From the NCBI RefSeq assembly GCF_003201595.1, contig NZ_QJJS01000007.1:1-64000 (forward strand): a stretch of 64,000 nucleotides of DNA, read 5' to 3'. How positions within the stretch are numbered: the first letter of the stretch is position 1; each line of letters begins with the position of its first letter. The notes beneath the pieces were generated by a model that saw only the letters and a program-made list of their open reading frames with translations, was not told where the DNA came from and made no database searches. The translations under genes were made by a program, and so were the position numbers. This DNA comes from Sphaerotilus hippei (lineage in GTDB: Bacteria > Pseudomonadota > Gammaproteobacteria > Burkholderiales > Burkholderiaceae_C). Below are positions 8,837-17,406 of this stretch, one piece after another.

Positions 8837-9409
8837 TCAGAACAGCTTGCCGATGTTGAGCAGCGTCAGCACGCCCAGCACCGCGAAGATGGCCGCGGCG
8901 ATCGCATGCACCAGCTTCATCGACACCTTGCGTGCCACCTGGTCACCCAGGAACACCGCCGGCACGTTGGCCAGCATCATGCCCAGCGTCGTGCCGGCCA
9001 CCACCGCCAGCAGGTCGGTGTAGCGTGCGGCCAGCGCGACGGTGGCGATCTGCGTCTTGTCGCCCATCTCGGCCACGAAGAACGCGATCACCGTGGTGCC
9101 GAACACGCCAAAGCGTTCCTTGCCGGTGCCCTCGTCGTCGTCGATCTGGTCGGGGATCAGCATCCACACCGCCATGGCCAGGAAGGAGCCGCCGATCACC
9201 CAGCGCAGCAGGTCCGGACCCATGGCCTTGGCGACCCAGTCGCCCACGGCGCCGGCCATCGCATGGTTGGCCAGCGTGGCCACCAGGATGCCGAGGATGA
9301 TGGGCAGGGGGCGCTTGAAGCGGGCGGCCAGCAGCAGGGCCAGCAACTGGGTCTTGTCACCCATTTCACCCAGGGCGACGATGCCGGTCGAGACAAAAAA
9401 AGCTTCCAC
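8837..9409 (-). CDS. GDT1/TMEM165-family (UPF0016) cation exporter, probably Mn2+
   Basis: A 190-aa membrane protein with six predicted helices. It has the two family-defining repeats E-x-G-D-K-T: ALGEMGDKTQL near the N-terminus and VAEMGDKTQI in the second half. This family exports Mn2+ in bacteria and moves Ca2+/Mn2+ in eukaryotes. The GTG at 9409 gives the usual start (VEAFFVSTGIVALGEMGDKT). In-frame ATG/GTG codons at 9442/9448 would add 11-13 unusual residues reaching into the riboswitch expression platform. A manganese riboswitch directly upstream supports the Mn2+ assignment. Confidence 0.9.
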   Translation of the reverse strand: MEAFFVSTGIVALGEMGDKTQLLALLLAARFKRPLPIILGILVATLANHAMAGAVGDWVAKAMGPDLLRWVIGGSFLAMAVWMLIPDQIDDDEGTGKERFGVFGTTVIAFFVAEMGDKTQIATVALAARYTDLLAVVAGTTLGMMLANVPAVFLGDQVARKVSMKLVHAIAAAIFAVLGVLTLLNIGKLF

Positions 9410-9479
9410 GTTCGATGAGTTCCGGGGCCTGAAGACGAGCATGACCACAGCGCCTCCCGGCCCGAACCGGAGGCGTTGC

Positions 9480-9640
9480 GGTCAAAGGTCTTGCCAGGCG
9501 CCACGGCGAACGTGGTGCTGCGGATGCCATGGCCTCACCGGCCAAGTGTGTTGACATCCGCCCCGGAGGGTCACCGACGATGGGCACGAGGGGATCGTGC
9601 CGCCGTGTGGTGCGCCCGGGCAGCTACTCCCCAATGACGA
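9480..9640 (-). promoter_or_regulatory. yybP-ykoY manganese riboswitch
   Basis: The minus strand shows the hallmarks of the yybP-ykoY aptamer in order: TTGGGGAGTAGC (around 9623-9634), GTCAACACACTTGGCC (around 9537-9553) and GGCAAGACCTTTGACC (around 9480-9495), with GC-rich helices between them. Downstream, before the gene, CGCCTCCGG/CCGGGAGGCG can form a hairpin (about 9451-9476) that could serve as expression platform. The class binds Mn2+ and commonly turns on Mn2+ exporters of this family. Confidence 0.9.
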
Positions 9641-9690
9641 GAGCGGCGAGAGTCTACCATCGGGCTTTGCCGATCCGGAACCTGCCCACC

Positions 9691-10296
9691 ATGTCTTCCT
9701 CCCCGCCCGTCGTGCGCCAGATCGTCTCCATCAACGTCGGCACCGCCCGGCCGCTGCTGGCCCAGGGGCGCCGGGTGCTGTCGGCCATCGGCAAGCGGCC
9801 GGTCGACGGGCCGGTCGAGGTGCGTGCGCTCGGCCTGGCCGGCGACGAGCAGGCCGACCTGTCGGTGCATGGCGGCCTGTCCAAGGCGGTCTATGCCTAT
9901 CCCGCCGAACATGCCGCGTTCTGGCAGCGGGCCCGGGCTGAAGCGGGAGCCGGCCTGTTCGACGAACCCCTGCCTCCCGGGCGCTTCGGCGAGAACCTGA
10001 CGCTGCGCGGTCTGCTCGAGACCGAGCTCTGGATCGGCGATCGCCTGGTCTTCCCCGACTGCGTGCTGGTGGTCAGCGAGCCGCGCCAGCCGTGCTTCAA
10101 GTTCAACGCCGTGATGGGGTTTGCCCACGCGGCCAAGGTCATGGCCGAGAGCGGCTTCTGTGGCTGCTACCTGAGCGTGGAGCAGGCCGGCACGCTGCAG
10201 GCCGGCCAGGCCTTCGAGCTGGTGCCCGGGGCGCGCCAGCGCTCGCTGCCCGAGGTCTTCCTGCCCAAGGCCCGCCGCATCACCCGCGACGATTGA
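9691..10296 (+). CDS. MOSC domain protein (YiiM-like)
   Basis: A 201-aa protein with a MOSC domain covering most of its length. The conserved LAGDEQADLSVHGGLSKAVY and GRFGENLTLRGL motifs are present, as is EPRQPCFKF with the conserved Cys thought to handle sulfur or molybdenum cofactor ligands. YiiM-type MOSC proteins act in detoxifying N-hydroxylated base analogues. The start at MSSSPPVVRQ was chosen because the frame upstream runs antisense through the riboswitch. Only about 50 bases separate it from the riboswitch, so the two divergent promoters must be compact. Confidence 0.88.
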   Translation: MSSSPPVVRQIVSINVGTARPLLAQGRRVLSAIGKRPVDGPVEVRALGLAGDEQADLSVHGGLSKAVYAYPAEHAAFWQRARAEAGAGLFDEPLPPGRFGENLTLRGLLETELWIGDRLVFPDCVLVVSEPRQPCFKFNAVMGFAHAAKVMAESGFCGCYLSVEQAGTLQAGQAFELVPGARQRSLPEVFLPKARRITRDD

Positions 10297-10419
10297 GTCG
10301 ACACGGCTGTCATCCGTGAAATTCATCACGTCTGGTGGGCGCCGGGGTAAGCTCCTGCCGCTGCGGCACCTCGCTCGTGCCGCGCGTGTTCCCACAAGCA
10401 TTCACACAGGAGTTCACTC

Positions 10420-10929
10420 ATGAGCCTCATCAGCTTCTTCAAGGACGCCGGCGAAAAGCTGTTCGGCCACAAGGACACCGAAGCCGCCGCCCAGGCCGCG
10501 CAGACCGCTCCCGATGACGGAGCCGCCCAGGCCCGGGCCGCCGAGGCCAACCAGAAGGCCGCGACCGCCATCACCGGCTACATCGCGGCCCAGGGCCTGC
10601 CGACCGACGGCCTGAGCGTCGAGTTCGACGGGGCGAGCTGTGCCGTCACCGTCAGCGGCGCCTGCGCCGACCAGGCCACCAAGGAGAAGATCCTGCTGTG
10701 CTGCGGCAACGTGGCCGGCGTGCAGGGCGTCAACGACCTGCTGACCGTCAGCGAGCCGGCTGACGAATCGCGCTGGTACACCGTGAAGAAGGGTGACACC
10801 CTGTCGGCGATCGCCAAGGACCAGTACGGCAACGCCAGCCAGTACCCGAAGATCTTCGAGGCCAACCGCCCGATGCTGGGCCACCCGGACAAGATCTACC
10901 CGGGTCAGGTGCTGCGCATCCCGGCCTGA
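10420..10929 (+). CDS. kbp: BON and LysM domain protein (Kbp/YgaU-like)
   Basis: A 169-aa soluble protein. A helical N-terminus and a BON domain (about 45-115) are followed by a C-terminal LysM domain (about 118-168, WYTVKKGDTLSAIAKDQYGN ... YPGQVLRIP). The architecture and length match E. coli Kbp (YgaU), a K+-binding protein. No signal peptide is visible, in line with a cytoplasmic role despite the LysM fold. AGGAG precedes the ATG at a good distance. Confidence 0.9.
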   Translation: MSLISFFKDAGEKLFGHKDTEAAAQAAQTAPDDGAAQARAAEANQKAATAITGYIAAQGLPTDGLSVEFDGASCAVTVSGACADQATKEKILLCCGNVAGVQGVNDLLTVSEPADESRWYTVKKGDTLSAIAKDQYGNASQYPKIFEANRPMLGHPDKIYPGQVLRIPA

Positions 10930-10937
10930 GGACGGTC

Positions 10938-10956
10938 CCGGCGCGTCACGCGCCGG
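10938..10956. terminator. Bidirectional hairpin between convergent genes
   Basis: A perfect 8-bp stem CCGGCGCG-TCA-CGCGCCGG lies between the kbp-like stop (10929) and the opposing small gene's stop (10963). There is no T tract, so its strength as an intrinsic terminator is uncertain. Confidence 0.45.
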
Positions 10957-10962
10957 TCCGCT

Positions 10963-11256
10963 TCACAGCGCGACGATGGGCTCGCCGCCCACCAGCCGGG
11001 TCGGCATGCCCGACACCCGGGCGGGCAGCCGCGACAGGTCGCCCCCGGGGGTGTAGTGGATCACCACCACCCGCTCGCCGGAGGTCTCGTGCTCGATCCA
11101 GACCCCGTCCACGCCGGGGTGGCGCATCAGGTCCTCGACCACGGCACGGGGCAGCCGATCTGCCGCATCGGGTGAGGTGAGGGCGTGTTCGGGCGCCACC
11201 GGAACGGGGTCGCCGGACAGGAAATCGAGCGGGCCAGGGGGGTTGCCGGTTGCCAT
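10963..11256 (-). CDS. Small protein resembling the N-terminal domain of NAL1-type proteases
   Basis: A 97-aa protein of unknown function. Its C-terminal half (GVDGVWIEHETSGERVVVIH ... LPARVSGMPTRLVGGEPIVAL) resembles the small domain that precedes the catalytic domain in trypsin-fold NAL1-like bacterial proteases (VVGVGIG ... LP..I.GVPV...). It lies directly downstream of such a protease gene and in the same direction, 72 nt apart. ATG 11256 with GAGG upstream was preferred over a GTG at 11283. The pairing suggests a separate propeptide, inhibitor or folding partner; this is inference from domain resemblance. Confidence 0.72.
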   Translation of the reverse strand: MATGNPPGPLDFLSGDPVPVAPEHALTSPDAADRLPRAVVEDLMRHPGVDGVWIEHETSGERVVVIHYTPGGDLSRLPARVSGMPTRLVGGEPIVAL

Positions 11257-11328
11257 CACGTCCTCGCCATTCGTGGGTTGCACGGGCCGTGGCGGCGCCT
11301 GCGCCGGCCACGGCCGATTATCGGGCGT

Positions 11329-12507
11329 TCAGACCACCAGCTGCACGTCCAGCGCGGCCAGCGTGGTGCCGATCAGGCTGGCGAAGGTCGTGCCGCCACC
11401 GCCGGCGAACAGCAGGGCCACCGGGGCCCGCCGGGCGTCCCAGGTCCAGATCAGCGAGCCGGAGTCACCCCCGGCGCTGAAATCGCCGCTGGCGGCACGC
11501 ACCGCGATCTGGTTGACGAAGTGGGCCACCCGTCCGCTGCCGTAGTTGACGTTGATCGTGACGCCGACGGCGGTGATGCGCCCGCTGGTCAGCTGGGTGG
11601 TCCGCCCCGACTTGCCCACCGGCATGCCCACCTGCGGGGCCACCGGGGTCGCGCCCACCCGGAAGTAGCGCACCACCCCGCCCGACACGTACATCAGCTC
11701 GCGCCGCACCCGGTCCGCCCAGGCCCAGCCGGTGGCGCAGTCGACCCGGTTGGAGGCGCCGGCGGCGAAGTTGATCGGCACGTAACGCTCCAGGATCGCG
11801 ATCTGGTCGGCCGGATGGCGGCCCCCGTCGTACGGCCCCGGCTGCAGGATCGCCGCGCCCAGCGGCCCGCCGTTGGTGTTGGCCAGCACATGGTTGTTGC
11901 TGAGCACCATCAGCCGGTTCGAGCGCGGCGCGCTGCGCCCGCGCACCAGGCAGCCCAGCGTGCCGGCGGTGATGGCGTGGTGCCCGCAGCTGATGCCCCC
12001 GGGGGCCGCGCGCAGCCGCATGCGGTGTGGCTGGGCGTCGATCGCACCGGTGTGCACCGACAGGATCGGGAAGTCGCTGTCGGCCAGCGCCGCGATCCCG
12101 GCCACCGACGCGAGCCGGGCGCGGGTCTCGGCGGCCGAGGCCGGCTCCAGCGTGTAGACCTCCAGCACCGGGTCGCCGGGGGCGCCGCCCGAGGCCGCGA
12201 CCGAGGTGCCGTCGCCCATGCCGATGCCCACGCCCACGATGTTGGCCTCCAGCTCCGACTGGGAGCGCGCGCCGGTCGACTCGCCGCTCATCGACACCAG
12301 CAGCTTCTCCAGCTCGGTCTTCACGCCCAGGATCTGGCTGTCCACGCCCGACACCCAGGTGCCCACCTCGGCTTCCGACGCCTCGGCGCTCATCGCGTCC
12401 TCGCCCTGGTCCGGGGACTCGAAGCCCGACAGATCGTCGGAACTGGCGGGGGCCTCCGACTCCGTGCCCGGGGACTGGAATTCGCCTTGCGGCTTCTTGG
12501 TCGCCAT
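11329..12507 (-). CDS. Trypsin-fold serine protease (NAL1-like, cytoplasmic or non-classically exported)
   Basis: A 392-aa protein with an acidic, low-complexity N-terminus (1-50) and a small domain around 85-160 (NIVGVGIG ... PVLEVYTLEP). A chymotrypsin-like catalytic domain follows. Likely triad residues are His206 in VLSNNHVLAN, Asp256 in NRVDCATGWA (Asp233 is the alternative) and Ser349 in GGDSGSLIW. GKSGRTTQLTSGRI is typical of the family. I see no signal peptide. Start 12507 has AAGGAG six bases upstream. Substrate unknown. Confidence 0.82.
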   Translation of the reverse strand: MATKKPQGEFQSPGTESEAPASSDDLSGFESPDQGEDAMSAEASEAEVGTWVSGVDSQILGVKTELEKLLVSMSGESTGARSQSELEANIVGVGIGMGDGTSVAASGGAPGDPVLEVYTLEPASAAETRARLASVAGIAALADSDFPILSVHTGAIDAQPHRMRLRAAPGGISCGHHAITAGTLGCLVRGRSAPRSNRLMVLSNNHVLANTNGGPLGAAILQPGPYDGGRHPADQIAILERYVPINFAAGASNRVDCATGWAWADRVRRELMYVSGGVVRYFRVGATPVAPQVGMPVGKSGRTTQLTSGRITAVGVTINVNYGSGRVAHFVNQIAVRAASGDFSAGGDSGSLIWTWDARRAPVALLFAGGGGTTFASLIGTTLAALDVQLVV

Positions 12508-12853
12508 GATGGTCTCCTTGACATGCCCTTGCGGGCTGCTGTTCAGGACGGGGGCGTGCGGCACCCGGCCGGTGGCCAGGGCACGCGACTGCGGAAGACG
12601 GGCCCCCGGAACCGCCTTTGAAAAAACTGTAGGTCGCGGTGATCGGCCGCCCGTTGAGCGTGCTCACCGGCACCGTGCTCACCGGCCGGCCTCCGGGTCG
12701 ATCCGGGGCGCGCTTACCCGCAGGGTGGCGAGACCTGCCGCAGGCGAGGAACGCGCAAGGCGAGTCGGCGCACCGCGGGGGCGGTCGTGGTCGATGGCAA
12801 GATCACCGGCCCGATGTGCTGCCGCGCGATCGCCCGGATCGCCACCCCGAACG
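12508..12853. other. Intergenic region between protease and CoA-transferase genes
   Basis: About 345 bases without a convincing gene. It must hold the divergent promoters of the protease (minus) and CoA-transferase (plus). It contains a 12-bp direct repeat, GTGCTCACCGGC, at 12660-12671 and 12675-12686, and an A-rich patch at 12618-12630. A minus-strand GTG at 12686 with GGAGG upstream opens a frame, but that frame runs into the protease gene out of phase. Confidence 0.5.
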
Positions 12854-14059
12854 ATGACTGCTGAACATGCTCCCGTCCCCCCGCCTGCCGCTGCTGCGCG
12901 CGGCCCGCTCGCCGGCCTGAAGGTGCTCGAGCTCGGCCAGCTCATCGCCGGTCCGTTTGCCGGCAAGACGCTGGGCGACTTCGGTGCCGACGTGATCAAG
13001 ATCGAACCGCCGGGCGGCGGTGATCCGCTGCGCCAGTGGCGCCTGCTGCACGAGGGCACCAGCGTGTGGTGGCAGGTGCAGAGCCGCAACAAGCGCAGCG
13101 TGGTGCTGGACCTGCGCACCGAGGCCGGCCGGGCCGACGTGCGGGCGCTGGCGGCCGAGTGCGACGTGCTGATCGAGAACTTCAAGCCCGGCACGATGGA
13201 GAAGTGGGGCCTGGGCCCCGAGGTGCTGGGCGCCGACAACCCGGGGCTGATCCTGCTGCGCATCAGCGGTTACGGCCAGACCGGGCCGTGCCGCGACCTG
13301 CCCGGTTTTGCGGTGGTGGCCGAGGCGATGGGCGGCCTGCGCCACCTGATGGGCGAGCCCGGCCGCGCGCCGGTGCGTGCGGGCGTGAGCCTGGGCGACA
13401 CGCTGGCGGCGCTGCATGGCGTGATCGGCGTGCTGCTGGCGCTGCAGGCGCGCGCGGCCAGCGTCTCGCCCGAGGCCCCCCGGGGGCGCGGCCAGGTGGT
13501 CGACGTCGCGCTCTACGAGGCGGTGTTCAACTGCATGGAGAGCCTGCTGCCCGAGTTCAGCGCCTTCGGCACGGTGCGCGAGCCGGCCGGCTCGGCCCTG
13601 CCGGGCATCGCGCCCAGCAACGTCTACCGCTGCGCCGACGGGCAGGCGGTGATCGGTGGCAACGGCGACTCGATCTACCGCCGCCTGATGGCGGCGATCG
13701 GCCGGCCCGACCTGGCCGAGGCGCCCGACCTGGCCAGCAACGCCGGCCGCGTGGCGCGCATCGACGAGATCGACGCGGCCATCACCGCCTGGACGGTGCA
13801 GCGTCCGGTCGACGAGGTGGTGGCCGTGCTGCAGGCGGTGAGCGTGCCGGCCGGGCGCATCTACACCGTGCGCGACATCGCCGCCGATCCGCACTACCGC
13901 GCGCGGCAGATGATCGAGCGCATCGTCACCGCCGACGGGCTGGCGCTGGACGTGCCGGGCATCGTGCCCCGGCTCAGCGCCACGCCCGGCTCGATCCGCA
14001 CCGTGGCCCCGACGCTGGGCCAGCACACGGACGAGGTGCTGCGACATCGGCCCCGCTGA
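12854..14059 (+). CDS. CaiB/BaiF-type (family III) CoA-transferase
   Basis: A 401-aa enzyme that moves CoA between organic acids. GLKVLELGQLIAGPFAGKTL, GADVIKIEPPGGGDPLR and SRNKRSVVLDL are conserved N-terminal blocks of the family. Asp182 in SLGDTLAALHGV aligns with the catalytic Asp of formyl-CoA transferase. The substrate cannot be predicted. ATG 12854 was chosen because the family-typical sequence starts about 17 residues later and the longer frame is unrelated to it. The following phosphatase gene starts 30 nt downstream. Confidence 0.9.
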   Translation: MTAEHAPVPPPAAAARGPLAGLKVLELGQLIAGPFAGKTLGDFGADVIKIEPPGGGDPLRQWRLLHEGTSVWWQVQSRNKRSVVLDLRTEAGRADVRALAAECDVLIENFKPGTMEKWGLGPEVLGADNPGLILLRISGYGQTGPCRDLPGFAVVAEAMGGLRHLMGEPGRAPVRAGVSLGDTLAALHGVIGVLLALQARAASVSPEAPRGRGQVVDVALYEAVFNCMESLLPEFSAFGTVREPAGSALPGIAPSNVYRCADGQAVIGGNGDSIYRRLMAAIGRPDLAEAPDLASNAGRVARIDEIDAAITAWTVQRPVDEVVAVLQAVSVPAGRIYTVRDIAADPHYRARQMIERIVTADGLALDVPGIVPRLSATPGSIRTVAPTLGQHTDEVLRHRPR

Positions 14060-14089
14060 GCGGGCCGCGACAGCACCGAGAATGCCGCC

Positions 14090-16036
14090 ATGCCGAAAGA
14101 CCACACCTTGATGGAAGACTCCAACCGCAGCGGCAACCCGAGCTGGGCGGACCTGGCTGCGCAGATCGATCCGACCCGGCGCCGCTGGCTGCAGGGCGGG
14201 CTGGCCTGCCTGGCCGCGGGGCTGATCGCGCCGCTCGCGCTGGCGGCCGGCAGCCGCGAGACCGGCGCCGCGGGCCGCCACCCGTGGTCGGCCGTCGGCC
14301 GCCGCCTCGGCTTCACGCCGCTGTCGATGGCCGGCCCGATGCCGGCGCTGCTCGTGCCGCCGGGCTACACCGCCCGGGTGATCTACCGCTGGGGCGACCC
14401 GGTGGGCGTGCCCGGCCGCATGCCGGCCTTCAAGGCGGACGCCTCCAACAGCGCGGCCGAGCAGGCGCTGCAGGCGGGCATGCACCACGACGGCATGGCC
14501 TACTTCCCGCTGGCGGGTTCGGCCCGGCACGGCCTGCTGGCGATGAACCACGAATACACCGACGAAGGCCTGCTGCATCCGGACGGACGCAGCACCTGGA
14601 CGGCCGCCAAGGTGGCCAAGTCGATGGCCGCGCATGGCGTGTCCATCGTCGAGGTGGCCGCGGCCACCGGCCGCCAGGCGCCGGCCTGGGCGGTGGTGCG
14701 GCCCTCGCGCCTGGCCCGCCGCATCACCGCGAGCACGCCGATGCAGGTGGCCGGTCCGGCCGCCGGCCACCGCCTGCTGCGCACCGCCGCCGACCCGGCC
14801 GGCACGCGGGTGCTGGGCACCTTCGGCAACTGCGCCAGCGGCGCGACCCCCTGGGGCACCTACCTGACCTGCGAGGAGAACTTCCAGTTCTACTTCGAGC
14901 CGCCGGAGCAGCCCGACGCCGACCAGCAGCGCTGGGGCCTGAAAAAAGGCGGCAACTGGATGCGCTGGCACGAGCACGAGGAGCGTTTCGACCTGCGGCG
15001 CCACCCCAACGAGTTCCACCGCTTCGGCTGGGTGGTCGAGATCGACCCGGCCGATCCGGACGCGATGCCGGTCAAGCGCACCGCGCTGGGCCGGGCGGTG
15101 CACGAGGGGGCGGCCAGCGCGCTGACCCGCGACGGCCGGGTCGCGATCTTCATGGGCGAGGACGCCCGCTTCGAGTACATCTACAAGTTCGTCAGCCGTG
15201 ACGCGGTGCGCCCGGGCGGCCTGGCCGCCAACCGCGAGCTGCTCGACCACGGCACGCTGTACGTCGCCCGCTTCGACGCCGACGGCACCGGTCGCTGGCT
15301 GCCGCTGGTGCACGGTCAGGGCCCGCTGACCGTGGCCAACGGCTTCGCCGACCAGGGCGAGGTGGTGATCAAGACCCGCCAGGCCAGCGACCTGCTGGGC
15401 GCGACGAAGATGGATCGCCCGGAGTGGACCTCGATCGACCCGCTCAACGGCGAGGTCTACGTCACGCTGACCAACAACAGCGCCCGGGGCCAGGCCGGTC
15501 TGCCGGGGGCGGACGCCGCCCATCCGCGCGCGCCCAACCTGATGGGCCACATCCTGCGCTGGCGCCATGGCGCGGACCTGGCCGCCGAGCGTTTCGACTG
15601 GGACTTGTTCGTGCTGGCGGGGGATGCGCAGTCGCCGCAGCCGCTGGCCCGCGGCAACGTGCAGGGGGACGCCTTCGGCAGCCCCGACGGACTGCTGATC
15701 GACCCGCGCGGCGTGATGTGGATCTGCACCGACGGCGGCGGGCCCGGCCACGAGCAGCTGCCCCGCAACCAGCTGCTGGCCTGCGACCCGACCCTCGAGG
15801 GCGGGCCGCGGATCCGCCGCTTCCTGATCGGGCCCAACGGCTGCGAGGTCACCGGTCCGGTGATGGCGCCCGACTGCCGCACGCTGTTCGTCAACCTCCA
15901 GCATCCGGGCGAGACCGACGACGAGCACAGCCTGCCGGGCGTCACCTTCGGCGGCGCGTGGCCCGAGCCGGGCGTGCGGCCGCGCTCGGCCACCGTCGCG
16001 ATCACGAAGGACGATGGTGGGATCATCGGGCTGTGA
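14090..16036 (+). CDS. PhoX-family alkaline phosphatase, Tat-exported
   Basis: A 648-aa protein of the PhoX (DUF839) family, which are Ca2+/Fe3+-dependent phosphatases with a beta-propeller fold. A twin-arginine signal (PTRRRWLQGG followed by a hydrophobic run ending in ALAAG) is near residues 28-55, so the protein is predicted to be exported folded to the periplasm. Conserved blocks include GMHHDGMAYFPL, LLAMNHEYTDE, FGNCASGATPWGTYLTCEEN and FSSPDGLL-like SPDGLLIDPRG. Whether phosphate starvation controls it is not evident; no clear Pho box was found. Its stop overlaps the next start by one base (TGATG). Confidence 0.92.
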   Translation: MPKDHTLMEDSNRSGNPSWADLAAQIDPTRRRWLQGGLACLAAGLIAPLALAAGSRETGAAGRHPWSAVGRRLGFTPLSMAGPMPALLVPPGYTARVIYRWGDPVGVPGRMPAFKADASNSAAEQALQAGMHHDGMAYFPLAGSARHGLLAMNHEYTDEGLLHPDGRSTWTAAKVAKSMAAHGVSIVEVAAATGRQAPAWAVVRPSRLARRITASTPMQVAGPAAGHRLLRTAADPAGTRVLGTFGNCASGATPWGTYLTCEENFQFYFEPPEQPDADQQRWGLKKGGNWMRWHEHEERFDLRRHPNEFHRFGWVVEIDPADPDAMPVKRTALGRAVHEGAASALTRDGRVAIFMGEDARFEYIYKFVSRDAVRPGGLAANRELLDHGTLYVARFDADGTGRWLPLVHGQGPLTVANGFADQGEVVIKTRQASDLLGATKMDRPEWTSIDPLNGEVYVTLTNNSARGQAGLPGADAAHPRAPNLMGHILRWRHGADLAAERFDWDLFVLAGDAQSPQPLARGNVQGDAFGSPDGLLIDPRGVMWICTDGGGPGHEQLPRNQLLACDPTLEGGPRIRRFLIGPNGCEVTGPVMAPDCRTLFVNLQHPGETDDEHSLPGVTFGGAWPEPGVRPRSATVAITKDDGGIIGL

Positions 16037-17406
16037 TGCCTGCCGACCCCCGCCCCCCCGTCGCGCCCGCCTCCGGCGGCCAGTTCGCGCTGCTGCGCCA
16101 GCGCCGTTTCGCGCCGTACTTCTGGACCCAGTTCCTCGGCGCGGCCAACGACAACCTGCACAAGTTCGCGGTCACCGTGCTGGTGACCTACCAGCTGCAG
16201 GTGAGCTGGCTGCCCCCGGCCATGGCCGGGCTGGTGATCGGCGCGGTGTTCATCCTGCCCTTCGTGCTGCTGTCGGCCACCGCCGGGCAGCTGGCCGACC
16301 GCCTCGACAAGGCGCGCATCATGCGGGCGGTCAAGGTGCTGGAGATCGCCATCATGGCGCTGGCGGCCGTGGCCCTGGTCGGCCTGCAGGGGGATCTGAA
16401 GGCCGGGGTGCTGCTGGCCTGCGTCGGGCTGATGGGGGTGCATTCCACGCTGTTCGGCCCGGTCAAGTTCGCCTACCTGCCCCAGCACCTGCAGCCCGGC
16501 GAGCTCACCGGCGGAAACGGCATGGTCGAGATGGGCACCTTCGTGGCCATCCTGATGGGCAACCTGGCAGGCGGGCTGCTGGTGTCGGTGCCCCGGCATG
16601 GCAGCGAGCTGGTGGCCGCGGCCTGCCTGCTGCTGGCGCTGCTGGGCTGGCAGGCCGCCCGCCGCGTGCCCGACTCGCCGCCGGCCGCCGCCGGCCTGCG
16701 CATGAACTGGAACCCCGCCGGCGAGACCTGGCGCAACCTGCAGCTCGCCCGCACCGATCCGGTGGTGTTCCGCTCGCTGCTGGGCATCTCGTGGATGTGG
16801 TTCTTCGGCGCGGTCTTCCTGAGCCAGTTCCCGGCCTTCGCCAAGGAGGTGCTGCACGGCGACGAGCGGGTGGCCTCGCTGCTGCTGGTGGTGTTCTCCC
16901 TCGGCGTGGGCACCGGAGCGCTGCTGTGCGAGCGCTGCTCGCGCGGGCAGATCGAGATCGGCCTGGTGCCGCTGGGGGCGCTGGGCATGAGCCTGTTCGC
17001 CGTCGACCTGCACTTCGCCGTGCAGGCGCTGCCGTCGCCGGAGGGCGGCCTGAGCGGCCTGATCGGCGTTGGCGACTTCGTCGCCAGCCCGGCGCGCTGG
17101 CGGGTCATGGTCGACCTGGCGCTGCTGGCGCTGTCGGCCGGTGTCTACAGCGTGCCGATGTATGCGCTGGTGCAGTCGCGCTCGCCGGCCAGTCACCGGG
17201 CCCGCATCATCGCGGCCAACAACATCCTCAACGCGCTGTTCATGATCGTCAGCTCGCTGGCCGCCGGCGCGATGCTGTCGCGTGGTGCCGGCATCACCCA
17301 GGTCTTCCTGGCGACCGGGCTGCTCAACCTGCTGGTCAGCGGCGCGGTGTTCGTGTCGGTGCCGGCGTACGGTCAGCGCTGCCGGGCCTGGCTGCTGCAC
17401 CGCTGA
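16036..17406 (+). CDS. lplT: MFS transporter, lysophospholipid transporter LplT-like
   Basis: A 456-aa major facilitator protein with about 12 hydrophobic segments. The N-terminus LRQRRFAPYFWTQFLGAANDNLHKFAV and VHSTLFGPVKFAYLPQHL are typical of LplT, which flips lysophospholipids across the inner membrane for re-acylation. In E. coli LplT sits beside the acyltransferase Aas, but no acyltransferase gene is adjacent here. The ATG overlaps the PhoX stop (TGATG), so the two are probably one transcript. The 3' end overlaps the opposing DUF1127 gene by 71 nt. Confidence 0.87.
   Translation: MPADPRPPVAPASGGQFALLRQRRFAPYFWTQFLGAANDNLHKFAVTVLVTYQLQVSWLPPAMAGLVIGAVFILPFVLLSATAGQLADRLDKARIMRAVKVLEIAIMALAAVALVGLQGDLKAGVLLACVGLMGVHSTLFGPVKFAYLPQHLQPGELTGGNGMVEMGTFVAILMGNLAGGLLVSVPRHGSELVAAACLLLALLGWQAARRVPDSPPAAAGLRMNWNPAGETWRNLQLARTDPVVFRSLLGISWMWFFGAVFLSQFPAFAKEVLHGDERVASLLLVVFSLGVGTGALLCERCSRGQIEIGLVPLGALGMSLFAVDLHFAVQALPSPEGGLSGLIGVGDFVASPARWRVMVDLALLALSAGVYSVPMYALVQSRSPASHRARIIAANNILNALFMIVSSLAAGAMLSRGAGITQVFLATGLLNLLVSGAVFVSVPAYGQRCRAWLLHR

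Noticed and set aside
12508-12686. GTG at 12686 (minus) with GGAGG upstream, reading STVPVSTLNGRPITATYSFF
   Set aside because: The first 27 residues look protein-like, but the frame runs on for 400 codons out of phase with the well-supported protease. The start includes a 15-bp direct repeat. Too weak to call a gene.
12803-15928. Minus-strand frame of over 1000 codons opposite the CoA-transferase and PhoX genes
   Set aside because: Low-complexity Ala/Arg/Gly/His composition typical of antisense frames in GC-rich DNA; the plus strand has two clear genes.
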